From Pseudomonas mucoides (GTDB taxonomy: Bacteria; Pseudomonadota; Gammaproteobacteria; Pseudomonadales; Pseudomonadaceae), in NCBI RefSeq assembly GCF_015461845.1, contig NZ_JACOPW010000007.1:238382-302381 (forward strand): DNA of 64,000 nucleotides, written 5' to 3'. The notes beneath the pieces were generated by a model, which searched no databases, was not told where the DNA came from, and was given only the letters and a program-made list of their open reading frames with translations. This document shows positions 1 to 7,807 of this stretch, piece after piece (position 1 is the stretch's first letter; every line of letters starts with the position of its first letter). The translations under genes and the position numbers were made by a program.

Positions 1-726
1 GCCTTTGGCGCGCAACGGCTGGATCTGGGTTTCCAGCCACGCACGGTCGGCCTCAGGCACCGGGCGATAGCGCTTGGCGGTCGCATCCCAACCGGCATGG
101 ATCGACTCGACCGCCACCGCGGCGGCCACACCGTCAAGCTCGGGCAGGACTTCAAAGCCACGGTTGAAAAACAGCTTCAGCGTCGGCTGACGCTGGTGCA
201 ATTCGCGCAGAAAACTGGCGAGTGCAAGGCGCTGTGTTTCTCGGTCCGCTTCGGGCTGCAACTGGAAACTGTCGAGGGTGTCGAGGAACAACCCGGCATA
301 GCCTTCGGCCTGCAACGTCTTGGCGCGGCCGAACAAATGTTCACGCCACGCCGGCGCGGCCAGGTTCATCACCTGACTGTCCCAGGCGCCGTTGCGCACC
401 GGGCTGACTGCGCCGCCAAGGTGGGCTTTGTCGATGTCAGCCTTGTTGCCGGCGAACTCGCCAATCGACAGGTAAGCGAATGGTTGGCTGCCCAAATCAC
501 GCAGGGTTTTCACGTCGCCCTGCCTCATGTGCCCGGGCTCGACCACCGACCAGTCGAACTGTGCGAGCTCCGGAATCGGCGGCTGATCGGCGTACCAGAA
601 CGTCACACTAGAGGGCTGTGGCAACGCGGCGGCCTGGGCAGCCGGGCCACTCACGATAAGCGCGATGGCAGCCAACAGCCGTTTGGCGGCCGAGCGGACA
701 CGCGTCCTGCGAAAAACGATTTCCAT
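1..726 (-). CDS. pelA: PelA, N-terminal part (Pel polysaccharide hydrolase/deacetylase), runs off the window
   Basis: The frame is open from an ATG at 726 to the window edge, giving 242 residues. Residues 1 to about 33 form a signal peptide with a basic N-terminus and an Ala-rich core. The rest reads as the glycoside hydrolase 114 type domain that opens PelA, beginning SSVTFWYADQPPIPEL with the later stretch FAYLSIGEFAG. Glu207, in AVAVESIHAGWD, sits where I would expect the PelA hydrolase catalytic glutamate. In P. aeruginosa PelA is periplasmic and both hydrolyses and de-N-acetylates Pel; the deacetylase part would lie beyond the window. It is 63 nt downstream of pelX on the same strand, as in P. 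protegens. Assignment rests on recalled similarity to PelA and on the neighbour. Confidence 0.85.
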   Translation of the reverse strand, partial: MEIVFRRTRVRSAAKRLLAAIALIVSGPAAQAAALPQPSSVTFWYADQPPIPELAQFDWSVVEPGHMRQGDVKTLRDLGSQPFAYLSIGEFAGNKADIDKAHLGGAVSPVRNGAWDSQVMNLAAPAWREHLFGRAKTLQAEGYAGLFLDTLDSFQLQPEADRETQRLALASFLRELHQRQPTLKLFFNRGFEVLPELDGVAAAVAVESIHAGWDATAKRYRPVPEADRAWLETQIQPLRAKG

Positions 727-789
727 AACGCACTCTTGAGTGTGACTGAGTCGATGCTGATTGAACGTCGTGCCGGGGGACCGGCCGCG

Positions 790-1722
790 TTACAGACTGC
801 GGATTAGCTGCGCCAAACCCTTGCCGATGGTGGTCGGCTCAGGGAGTTTGAAACGCTCGAGCAGGCGAGCGTTGTTGGCACGCGAGTGGCGAATGTCGCC
901 TTGTCGTGGTGCGTGATGAATCACCTTCAACGGGGTGCCGACGACAGTCCCCAATTCGGCGATCAGGTCGTTGAGGCTGGTGGAACGGCTGAGCCCAACG
1001 TTGACCGCACCGGGGCTCGGTTCGTTCACTTCCAGGGCCTGGACGAGAATGCTCACCAGGTCTTGGACGTAAACGAAATCGCGGGTCTGCCCACCGTCGC
1101 CAAAGATCGCCACCGACTGCTCGGCCATGGCCAGCTTGGTGAAAATGCTGATCACGCCGGAGTACGGCGAAGACGGATCCTGGCGCGGCCCGAAGATATT
1201 GAAGAAGCGGAAGATCATCGGTTCCAGGCCGTGTTCGCGGCGATAGAAATCCAGGTAGTACTCACCGGCCAGTTTGTCGGCGGCGTACGGCGTGAGCGGG
1301 GATTTCGGCGTGTCTTCGTGAATCGCCGTGCCTTCACCGTTGTTGCCGTAAATGGCCGCGCTGGACGCATACACCACGCGCTTGATCCCGGCCTTCGACA
1401 TGCTCTCGCAGACGTTCAGGGTGCTGACAAAGTTGCTTTGATGAGTGCTGACCGGATCATCCACCGAGGCTTGCACCGAGGCGACCGCCGCCAGGTGAAC
1501 GACAGCGCTGCAATCGCGCATGGCCTGCTCAACGACAACACCATCCGCCGCATCACCGATGACCAGGTTCAGATTGGCATTGTCCATCGGCAGATTAGCC
1601 ACTTTGCCGGTCGACAAATTATCCAGCACGCGAACCTTGTAGCCCTTGCCAAGCAACGCTTCAACAAGGTGCGACCCAATAAAACCCGCCCCGCCGGTAA
1701 CCAGTATTCGCTCGACAAACAT
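790..1722 (-). CDS. pelX: PelX, UDP-GlcNAc C4-epimerase of the SDR family
   Basis: A 310-residue extended short-chain dehydrogenase. The NAD-binding GGAGFIG lies at residues 10-16, and a Ser121/Tyr146/Lys150 triad is visible in YASSAAIYG and TPYAADK. PelX from P. protegens makes UDP-GalNAc from UDP-GlcNAc for the Pel polymer and is encoded directly before pelA, the same arrangement as here. I chose the ATG at 1722 because AGGGAG precedes it and the Rossmann strand starts immediately; an in-frame start at 1794 would add 24 unrelated residues. General GalE-type epimerase is the alternative, but gene order favours PelX. Two FleQ-like boxes lie about 107 and 146 bp upstream. Confidence 0.85.
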   Translation of the reverse strand: MFVERILVTGGAGFIGSHLVEALLGKGYKVRVLDNLSTGKVANLPMDNANLNLVIGDAADGVVVEQAMRDCSAVVHLAAVASVQASVDDPVSTHQSNFVSTLNVCESMSKAGIKRVVYASSAAIYGNNGEGTAIHEDTPKSPLTPYAADKLAGEYYLDFYRREHGLEPMIFRFFNIFGPRQDPSSPYSGVISIFTKLAMAEQSVAIFGDGGQTRDFVYVQDLVSILVQALEVNEPSPGAVNVGLSRSTSLNDLIAELGTVVGTPLKVIHHAPRQGDIRHSRANNARLLERFKLPEPTTIGKGLAQLIRSL

Positions 1723-1828
1723 GACTTTCTCCCTGAACAGTTGAGCGGATACGAGTGGTTGAATTCCGCCGCTTTTATGGCGCAAGGCCACCAAAACGCG
1801 GCCGATAATGGGAGTTCAGAGGGGGACT

Positions 1829-1842
1829 GTCAATAGTTTGTC
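1829..1842. promoter_or_regulatory. Weaker FleQ-box-like site upstream of pelX
   Basis: The sequence GTCAATAGTTTGTC matches 10 of 13 defined positions of the FleQ consensus GTCaNTAAAtTGAC described for P. aeruginosa biofilm promoters. It is 26 bp from the better site at 1868. The match is from memory of the consensus; binding is inferred. Confidence 0.4.
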
Positions 1843-1867
1843 TAAACTAACGCCGAACTGGAAAACA

Positions 1868-1881
1868 GTCATTTATTTGAC
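1868..1881. promoter_or_regulatory. FleQ-box-like site upstream of pelX
   Basis: GTCATTTATTTGAC agrees with GTCaNTAAAtTGAC at all but two positions and keeps both GTC/GAC ends. FleQ is the c-di-GMP-responsive regulator of pel in P. aeruginosa. The site lies about 146 bp before the pelX start, with a second weaker copy nearby, as expected for an operator pair. Confidence 0.55.
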
Positions 1882-2160
1882 GGCATTTATTAGATTCAAA
1901 GTGTCATGTTATTGCCACGATTGCCCGACAGACTCGTCTAAACCGGGCTTCTACGTCCGGTTACAAACCCTTCTCCCGTCGACGCTGAACTTGCGTCAGT
2001 ACTTCAATACTTATCGACACAAGCCACTGGACGATGACCGCAGAATCGAGGCGGATCGCGGCGATATCCAGACCGGGTTTTCTGGGCAGATCCAATCGGT
2101 TTTCGGCCGAATTGATTCACTGATCTATCCTTTCGTTTCAGCACTTCGCGGAAACTAATC

Positions 2161-3078
2161 ATGAATCGCTGGATTACCGTCGGTCTGTTTTCAATCATCG
2201 CTACTTTTGCGCAGGCTGCCTCCGAGGTCGAACCACGTGTCGAGCAGGTTCCTTTTGATAAAGGCAGCGACAGCGCCAGGTTCGACCAATCCATCAAAGG
2301 CCCACTCACCGCGCAATACCGCGTCAGCGCAAAAGCAGGCCAGATACTGACCGTCGACCTCAAACCCTCCAACGCATCGGCGTACTTCAACATCGCCACC
2401 AAAGGCCAGGACACCGCGCTGTTCAACGGTTCGATCATGGGTAACCACTTCATGGGCCCGTTGCCTGTTGATGGGGTGTACACGGTCCAGGTGTACCTGA
2501 TGCGCAATGCGGCGCGGCGCAACGAAGTGGCTAATTACAACCTCTCATTGAACCTCAGCCCGGTGACGGACAGCGCCCAGCCGTTTGATCAGACACTCGA
2601 GCTGCAAGGCATACGCTTTCAGGTGAAGGGCGAATGGGTCGACGGGAATCCCGTGGTACGCATCTCGCCTCAAGGGCTGGAAATCGACAACTCGGCGATC
2701 ACTCGACCACTGACAGGCAACATTGCCCGCGCAGAAGTCGCCGACCTGGATCGCGATGGTTCGCCGGAGATTTACGTGTTCGCCAGAGCACCGGGGCGCG
2801 GGATGCCGGGGGAGTTGGTGGCGTATGCGGCTAACCATAAGAAGTCGCTGAGCGAGATTTACCTTCCGCCGGTTAGTGAGAACGCAAAAGTGGCCGAGGG
2901 GTATCAGGGGGAAGATGAGTTTGCAGTGGTGGAGAATGCGCTGGTGCGGCGGTTTCCGGTTTATGACAGTGCGGAGGCTGGGGCGGGGAGGACGGGGAAG
3001 ATGCGGCAGGTTGAGTATCGGTTGGTGGCTGGGGAGGCTGGGTGGGTTTTGAAGGGGGGTGAGGGGACTGAGTTTTGA
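2161..3078 (+). CDS. Exported hypothetical protein with a DxDxDG motif
   Basis: A 305-residue protein with a signal peptide at residues 1-19 (cleavage near AQA-A). Residues about 40-135 resemble the beta-sandwich pre-peptidase C-terminal type of domain, with TVDLKPSNASAYFNI and DGVYTVQVYLM. DLDRDG at 195-200 is a calcium-binding-like loop as in FG-GAP repeats. The last 60 residues are Gly/Glu-rich. No catalytic motif is visible, so a periplasmic binding or structural role is the most I can say. It is divergent from pelX, which need not mean shared function. The ribosome site is weak (CGGAAA). Confidence 0.7.
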   Translation: MNRWITVGLFSIIATFAQAASEVEPRVEQVPFDKGSDSARFDQSIKGPLTAQYRVSAKAGQILTVDLKPSNASAYFNIATKGQDTALFNGSIMGNHFMGPLPVDGVYTVQVYLMRNAARRNEVANYNLSLNLSPVTDSAQPFDQTLELQGIRFQVKGEWVDGNPVVRISPQGLEIDNSAITRPLTGNIARAEVADLDRDGSPEIYVFARAPGRGMPGELVAYAANHKKSLSEIYLPPVSENAKVAEGYQGEDEFAVVENALVRRFPVYDSAEAGAGRTGKMRQVEYRLVAGEAGWVLKGGEGTEF

Positions 3079-3147
3079 GAATCCACGCACGCATAGCATT
3101 CAAAATGTTTGCACGCATCTTTTCACATGGATAGTTGAGTAATCCCC

Positions 3148-4107
3148 TCAGTCCGGTTGAAGCTCTATTTCCGAAGCCCGAGTGCCTAGCCAGAGGGTTA
3201 TGTAATCAATCACTTGTTGGGCACCCTCTTCCGTTTCAACAAGGTCAATTGGACACCTGTTATCAAGATAAGGATTAGGTTGTCCCATCCACTTGAACGC
3301 TCGCCCCTTATCTCCTTTTACTGGAATCGCCAACGCCAGGATTTTGTGCAGCAAATCTGGTCGGGCATACCAGGACTCTGGCTTTACCGTCGGTTTTCGC
3401 CCAAGGATCACGCGGGGTAATTGGCTAGATGCAAGCTCGTCCTTGGTGATGTGTGTCCGGACCCAGTGAGCCAAATTGGCAAGCTCGGTGTTCGGTACAC
3501 GCTCATGATCCGTTGTTGGAATAACCAGTCCAACTTTCACACGAGAATGTTCGCGAATCATTTTTAAAGCTGGAGCTATGTCCGTGTCATTAGTCACGAA
3601 AACCACTTGATCGATAGAGCCTGAAAGGGAGTCGTGATAGGCCTCCAGCGAAATATTTACGTCGCTTTGCTTCTCCTCTATTTTCCAGACAAGCATTTCA
3701 TGACATTCGCGCGGAGCTCGATTCGGATAATTATCGTCCACCGTTTTTACGATGGTTTTACTCACAGAAAAGTAGCCCTCGATAATTTGAACATCATCGG
3801 TATACAGCTTCCTTAATGCAGTGTGATAGCGCGCCTGAGATGAAACAGAGTCGCTACCACGTGCCACGCGCTCCACGATTTTTGCTGTGAAATATTTTAT
3901 TGATGGAGCAGATGAAAGACTCGATATAAGTGTATCCCCCAGTTCGCACCTCAAAAGAATCGATGGAAGTATGCAGCGTTCAAAAAGAGCCACAATGTCG
4001 AGCCACTTATAAGGAGTGTTTCGCAGACAACCGTAATACAAGTTATAGCCGTCAATATAGATACGCGTTCGCAGAGGTCCGATCTGCAGATTTTGTTGCA
4101 TTTCCAT
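3148..4107 (-). CDS. NYN-domain (PIN-like) putative ribonuclease
   Basis: A 319-residue protein. RIYIDGYNLYYG at residues 15-26 and VVFVTNDTDIAPAL at 168-181 are the paired acidic motifs of the NYN/LabA fold, and EEKQSDVNISL (144-154) holds the middle acid. NYN proteins are metal-dependent RNases or RNA-processing factors; the substrate is unknown. The start at 4107 is chosen for CTGGAG 5 nt upstream; a longer frame begins at 4224 but would have to read through a terminator-like hairpin. Codon use and AT content differ from both neighbours, which suggests acquisition by transfer. No partner gene is adjacent. Confidence 0.75.
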   Translation of the reverse strand: MEMQQNLQIGPLRTRIYIDGYNLYYGCLRNTPYKWLDIVALFERCILPSILLRCELGDTLISSLSSAPSIKYFTAKIVERVARGSDSVSSQARYHTALRKLYTDDVQIIEGYFSVSKTIVKTVDDNYPNRAPRECHEMLVWKIEEKQSDVNISLEAYHDSLSGSIDQVVFVTNDTDIAPALKMIREHSRVKVGLVIPTTDHERVPNTELANLAHWVRTHITKDELASSQLPRVILGRKPTVKPESWYARPDLLHKILALAIPVKGDKGRAFKWMGQPNPYLDNRCPIDLVETEEGAQQVIDYITLWLGTRASEIELQPD

Positions 4108-4118
4108 GCTCCAGATAC

Positions 4119-4147
4119 GAAAAAACCGACTTTCGTCGGCTTTTTCC
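4119..4147 (-). terminator. Intrinsic-terminator-like hairpin in the leader of the NYN gene
   Basis: CCGAC (4126-4130) and GTCGG (4135-4139) form a stem with a 4-nt loop, flanked by A-runs and T-runs on both sides, so it could act on either strand. On the minus strand it ends only 12 nt before the chosen start codon. It may terminate an upstream transcript or act as an attenuator of the NYN gene. Confidence 0.6.
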
Positions 4148-4595
4148 CCCATTCTCCAGATGGTCACGCCACGCCGGAGATATGGGTTAGTTGTTGACGC
4201 AGACTTTAAGCAGTTAAACCACAATCGTCAATGCCCATTTGATGATCATTGAGAGTTGTCGATCTGCCGAGGCAATGAACAAACATTGAGGTATCCGCTT
4301 CCTAGCAGTCAACCGACACACCCTGTAGGAATATAGGTTGGTGAATGTAGTTTGATTCCTCTGACACTTCCAAACCGTATTCCAAGAAACATTCGCTCCC
4401 CTGAAAAATATGTAGTCCAAGCCCTAGGAAACTTCCCGCAACTCGTATCGACTTCCATGAACTGGCGGAAGCGGTTCTGCGTCGATAGCCTTCAGATGTC
4501 GCTACAAAACAGCGATCGGCTTTGACAGGCTGAAAACCAGTAACTTTCACTCTTCCTGATAAAACGGCATGCTTACGCGTGTGCATTTTTTTCAT
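4148..4595. other. Gene-free AT-rich stretch upstream of the NYN gene
   Basis: About 450 nt without a credible gene. A 97-codon minus-strand frame (4302-4595) begins MKKMHTRK but has no ribosome site and no recognisable domain. With the NYN gene it forms an AT-rich segment of about 1.4 kb that may have entered as one piece. Confidence 0.5.
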
Positions 4596-4688
4596 GGCGG
4601 TTGTGCGTGGGGCATCTTCGGATGCACCGGTTTCTGGTTTGCCGGTCTGTCAACCCGCGTACGGCTGCCACCCATCCCTGTTTGACAG
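4596..4688 (+). ncRNA. Structured leader RNA element, copy A (C4 antisense RNA-like)
   Basis: A closing helix pairs 4596-4610 with 4655-4669 (15 pairs, counting G-U). Inside it, GCATC-TTCG-GATGC (4612-4625) makes a cUUCGg tetraloop hairpin, which fixes the plus strand as the likely RNA. CTGTCAA (4647-4653), just inside the closing helix, is complementary to TTGACAG (4682-4688) downstream, 40 nt before the start of the DUF3077 gene. Copy B at 24822 keeps the same pairings with compensatory changes. The layout, a multihelix RNA with exposed segments complementary to a downstream site, is that of phage C4 antisense RNAs; membership in that family is my inference. Confidence 0.65.
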
Positions 4689-4727
4689 CAGGGGCGTGGC
4701 GGCTCCTGAGTAAACCAGAGATAGACC

Positions 4728-5102
4728 ATGAAAAAACACAGCCCCAACCCGCCGGACCCGGCAACAGAAACTGCCGACTTGTCGGCGCTCTCAGACGCCA
4801 CCGAACGCACCGTCAGTTCTCGCCTGCGCAACCCAAAACGCCCCGACCCCATCAGCCACGTCTTCACCCTCCTCCCCGACATCGACACTCCCACCCTGCT
4901 CGCTCACGCCTGCGAAACCCTCGCCTCGCTCAACGTCATGGCCACCGACCTCGCCTGTGAACTCGAAGGTTCGCGTCGCAACGTGGCACTGGCCATTCAG
5001 CAGTTAAGCGTACTGGCGGAGCTGTTGGTCAACCGCGCGCTGGACAACCTGGATCCGCCTGAGGGACTGCCTGAGGTTACGTCTACAAACACTGCTGCTT
5101 AG
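4728..5102 (+). CDS. DUF3077/DUF6124-type small protein
   Basis: A 124-residue protein with a disordered Pro/Thr-rich N-terminus (HSPNPPDPATET) and a helical C-terminal half, residues about 60-110, including LLAHACETLASLNVMATDL and NVALAIQQLSVLAELLVNRALD. This is the Pseudomonas-specific DUF3077/DUF6124 type of unknown function; the paralogue at 24951 has the same ACETL...EGS.R...I architecture. There is no signal peptide or catalytic motif. It follows structured leader copy A, which may control its translation. A small disrupted gene follows 31 nt downstream. Confidence 0.75.
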   Translation: MKKHSPNPPDPATETADLSALSDATERTVSSRLRNPKRPDPISHVFTLLPDIDTPTLLAHACETLASLNVMATDLACELEGSRRNVALAIQQLSVLAELLVNRALDNLDPPEGLPEVTSTNTAA

Positions 5103-5133
5103 TTGCGTTCTTTTACAAAATGGAGGGTTTTTC

Positions 5134-5391
5134 ATGGATAGATACATGCCTATCACCGGCATCGACTGCACCATCGCGTCGTTGCTGATCGACACCGAAG
5201 CACCGCTGGACGTACTGCACGAAACCGCGGCTTACCGCATTCACACCGCGACTCAATGACTGGAGAGCATCGCGTTTGGCGAGGGTATTCACAGTGAGCT
5301 GGCGCGGGTACTGGTGACGTCGCTACGCGATGGCTGTGATTTGCTCGATGTTGTAGGCCGGCGATTGCGGGCGCAGGTTTCGACGATGTAA
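5134..5391 (+). pseudogene. Small gene interrupted by an in-frame TGA
   Basis: From ATG 5134, preceded by TGGAGG, the frame reads 41 codons (MDRYMPITGIDCTIASLLID and on, to TATQ), then TGA at 5257-5259. It continues in the same frame for 43 more sense codons (LESIAFGEGIHSELARVLVT and on) to TAA at 5389, with even codon use on both sides. A TGG-to-TGA nonsense change would explain it. The 84-residue product would be a small helical protein, probably co-transcribed with the DUF3077 gene. A selenocysteine reading is unlikely: no SECIS-like hairpin is evident and the family is not known to use it. Confidence 0.65.
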
Positions 5392-5412
5392 CGAAGCGGC
5401 CATAGCCCATCA

Positions 5413-5453
5413 ATAAAAAAAGCACCTGACGAGAACATCGCAGGTGCTTTTTT
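5413..5453. terminator. Bidirectional intrinsic terminator
   Basis: GCACCTG (5422-5428) pairs with CAGGTGC (5441-5447), flanked by A7 on the left and T7 on the right. It sits between the converging 5134 and 5458 genes and suits both strands. Confidence 0.85.
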
Positions 5454-5457
5454 GATT

Positions 5458-6099
5458 TCAACTCCGTCCGGTCAGGGAGCTATCCCCCGATTCCCAGAAC
5501 ATTTGCGAAACGTTGTAGATGAATACGCTCGGGGTCCACAGCGGTTCGAAGGTGTAGAGGGCGCTGGTCAGGGCGCCCAGCAGCATGCTGGACAGGACCA
5601 GGTGTTTGTCACCGTGAACGCGGATCAGCAATAGCAGCACCAGCAGGACGATACCCAGGATCAACCAGTAGTGGCGGCTGGTGATGGTCGGCATTTGCAG
5701 GGTTTTGTGTTCGACGAGCATGTTCAGGTGATACCAGAGGACGATCCCCAGCACCCAGCCAAAAATGGTAAAGGCTTTGTTCAGGTTGCCGCTTGCGAGT
5801 TTGGTGAGCGTACCGACGCTGCAACCGTCATTGAGGACCGAGGCGAGACCAAACAACAGCCCGCCGCCTACCAGTGACAGATAGCCGACTTCAGGAATGA
5901 ATAGCGGCTGACTGACACCAAACACTGCATAGAGCGGCGCCAGTAACAGGCCGAACAAACCGCATGTGATCAAAGACACAAACAACGTCGGTCGACGCCT
6001 GAGCAACAACCCCGTGGCATTGACCAGGCACATGCCTATGCGCTGGGACACCCAGCCGATCAGGAAGGCCAGCAGCAGCGATATAAGCAGTGAGAGCAC
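5458..6099 (-). CDS. YeeE/YedE-family membrane transporter (sulfur compound uptake type)
   Basis: A 213-residue polytopic membrane protein with about six hydrophobic segments. NDGCSVGTLTKLASGN, with Cys93, is the conserved sulfur-transport motif of the family, whose TsuA member imports thiosulfate by passing it along cysteines. A second pore cysteine may be Cys24 or Cys46. It stands alone between a terminator and a divergent DUF2252 gene, so no sulfur-pathway partner confirms the substrate. Confidence 0.75.
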   Translation of the reverse strand: MLSLLISLLLAFLIGWVSQRIGMCLVNATGLLLRRRPTLFVSLITCGLFGLLLAPLYAVFGVSQPLFIPEVGYLSLVGGGLLFGLASVLNDGCSVGTLTKLASGNLNKAFTIFGWVLGIVLWYHLNMLVEHKTLQMPTITSRHYWLILGIVLLVLLLLIRVHGDKHLVLSSMLLGALTSALYTFEPLWTPSVFIYNVSQMFWESGDSSLTGRS

Positions 6100-6243
6100 A
6101 AGCCTCCTTGTTGGCGGGTTGCGAGTGGGAACAAAGGCATGAAGGACAGATTAGTCGCTGCTCAATCACTTTGGATGAGCCTGCGAACCCCTTCTACACT
6201 CAGCTCGATCCCACCTCATGACACCGACCCAAAAAGAGCCCCC

Positions 6244-7650
6244 ATGACCACCCTCGAAAACCGTTTGAAGCAAGGCAAGGATGCTCGCAAAAACTGCTCG
6301 CGCAGTGCTCAAGCGTCCATGGGAAAAGTGACCCGTGACCCCATCCCGCTGATCAAGCGGTCCAGCGAAGGCCGGGTGAAGTCGCTGGTCGAGTTGCGGT
6401 ATGGGCGCATGCTCGTGTCGCCGTTCACCTTCTATCGTGGCAACGCTTTGCTGCAAGCTCACGACCTGGCGACCACGTCCAACATGGGGCTGGTGTCGAC
6501 GATCTGCGGCGATTGCCACCTGATGAACTTCGGCGGTTTCGCCACACCTGAGCGCAATTTGTTGTTCAGCGTCAATGATTTCGACGAGGTCCACCCCGGC
6601 CCTTGGGAGTGGGACGTGAAGCGCCTGGTGGCGAGTTTCATGGTGGCGGCCCGTGATTTGCGCCATGGTGAGACGGTGGAAGAAAACGTCTGTCTCCAGG
6701 TTGTGCGCGCCTATCAGGACACCATGCTCGAGTGTGCCCAACAAAGCTCTCTGGAAAACTGGTACGAGTCCATCAATTACGATGATTTGCTCAAGCAGGC
6801 GAGCAAAAGCACGCTGGAGCATGTGGAGCGCGCCATCGCAAAAGCCGAGCGGCGGACGCATGCCGAGCTGCTGCCAAAGATCAGCGAGCGTGACGCGAAA
6901 GGTCATTTGGTGATTCGCGATGACCTGCCGGAAATTTTCCACCTGCATAAAGACACCACGCTGCTGGATGCCGACGATGACTGGCTGCGCCTCTCGGACT
7001 GGCGCCCGTTGTACAAAACGTTCATGAGCGATTACCGAGCCACACTTCAAGCTGACCGGCGGGAGTTGCTGTCACGGTTTCACGTTCACGACATGGCCTT
7101 CAAAGTGGTGGGCGTGGGCAGTGTCGGCACCCGTTGCCTGGTGGCGTTGCTGACGGATGAACAGGAGTTCCCGTTGTTCCTGCAATTCAAGGAAGCGCGG
7201 CGTTCGGTGCTCGCTGATTACGTGAAGGTCAAATCACGTGTCCGCCATGAGGGGCAGCGCGTGGTCAATGGTCAGCGCTTGATGCAGTCGGCCAGTGACC
7301 TGTTCCTCGGCTGGGCCACCGGCCCCAGCGGTCGACACTTTTATGTGCGCCAGTTGCGCGACATGAAGATTTCAGCCGAACTGGAAAACTTCGATGCCGA
7401 AGCCTTTGCGGCCTACGGACGTTTGTGTGGTCGCGCCCTCGCCCGCGCGCATGCCAAATCATCCGGGCACGCCTCGCAGATCAGCGGCTACATCGGCAAG
7501 AGCGATGCGCTGGCGGAAGCCCTGGTCAAGTATGCAAAAAAATACACCGACCAGAATGACCGCGACTATGAACGATTCCAGCAAGCCTGCCGCAAAGGCC
7601 AGTTGCGCGCGCGTTCAGAGGCGGACTTTGCGGCGGATCACTTGCCGTAG
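6244..7650 (+). CDS. DUF2252 family protein (kinase-fold-like)
   Basis: A 468-residue soluble protein. FYRGNALLQAHDL, ICGDCHLMNFGGFATPERN and VNDFDEVHPGPWEWDVKRL are the hallmark DUF2252 motifs. The HGDxHxxNFG and DFDE pair resembles the catalytic and metal-binding loops of aminoglycoside phosphotransferase-like kinases, so a kinase fold is plausible; no substrate is known to me. The ATG at 6244 is used because the conserved N-terminus begins there; an upstream frame to 6139 adds no homologous residues. A terminator follows at 7752. Confidence 0.8.
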   Translation: MTTLENRLKQGKDARKNCSRSAQASMGKVTRDPIPLIKRSSEGRVKSLVELRYGRMLVSPFTFYRGNALLQAHDLATTSNMGLVSTICGDCHLMNFGGFATPERNLLFSVNDFDEVHPGPWEWDVKRLVASFMVAARDLRHGETVEENVCLQVVRAYQDTMLECAQQSSLENWYESINYDDLLKQASKSTLEHVERAIAKAERRTHAELLPKISERDAKGHLVIRDDLPEIFHLHKDTTLLDADDDWLRLSDWRPLYKTFMSDYRATLQADRRELLSRFHVHDMAFKVVGVGSVGTRCLVALLTDEQEFPLFLQFKEARRSVLADYVKVKSRVRHEGQRVVNGQRLMQSASDLFLGWATGPSGRHFYVRQLRDMKISAELENFDAEAFAAYGRLCGRALARAHAKSSGHASQISGYIGKSDALAEALVKYAKKYTDQNDRDYERFQQACRKGQLRARSEADFAADHLP

Positions 7651-7751
7651 ACACACTGGCGCGCGGGCGTTCATCTACATGAACTTTTCTTCACCCCATC
7701 GCGCCTCAACAATCGGTACATTGCCCTCGCTCATTCAAGAAACTACGGTTT

Positions 7752-7777
7752 GCCCGCCCTCCCGCGGGCTTTTTTTT
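7752..7777 (+). terminator. Intrinsic terminator after the DUF2252 gene
   Basis: GCCCGC (7752-7757) pairs with GCGGGC (7764-7769) and is followed by T8. Confidence 0.8.
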
Positions 7778-7807
7778 GCCTGAAAGAAAGGGTCGCCATT
7801 AGGCTAA

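Larger units (their letters stand above)
1723..2160. other. Intergenic region between pelX and the 2161 gene
   Basis: This 438-nt divergent spacer is clearly more AT-rich than the genes on either side, mainly at 1828-1925. It contains two FleQ-box-like sequences, listed separately, and should hold the pelX promoter on the minus strand and that of the 2161 gene on the plus strand. A 116-codon open frame here has no good start context and non-native composition, so I do not call it. Confidence 0.6.

Noticed and set aside
97..807. 236-codon plus-strand frame
   Set aside because: It is the shadow of pelA on the opposite strand; the pelA frame has a signal peptide and family motifs.
1808..2158. 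116-codon frame between pelX and the 2161 gene
   Set aside because: No ribosome site, unusual composition, and it overlaps the FleQ-like boxes.
4148..4200. Possible tRNA or tmRNA end before the hairpin at 4119
   Set aside because: No cloverleaf, T-loop or CCA-type end can be built from the sequence.
4302..4595. 97-codon minus-strand frame starting MKKMHTRK
   Set aside because: No ribosome site or domain, and its start lies beside the structured leader element.
5257..5259. Selenocysteine codon
   Set aside because: No SECIS-like hairpin follows the TGA and the gene is not of a known selenoprotein family.
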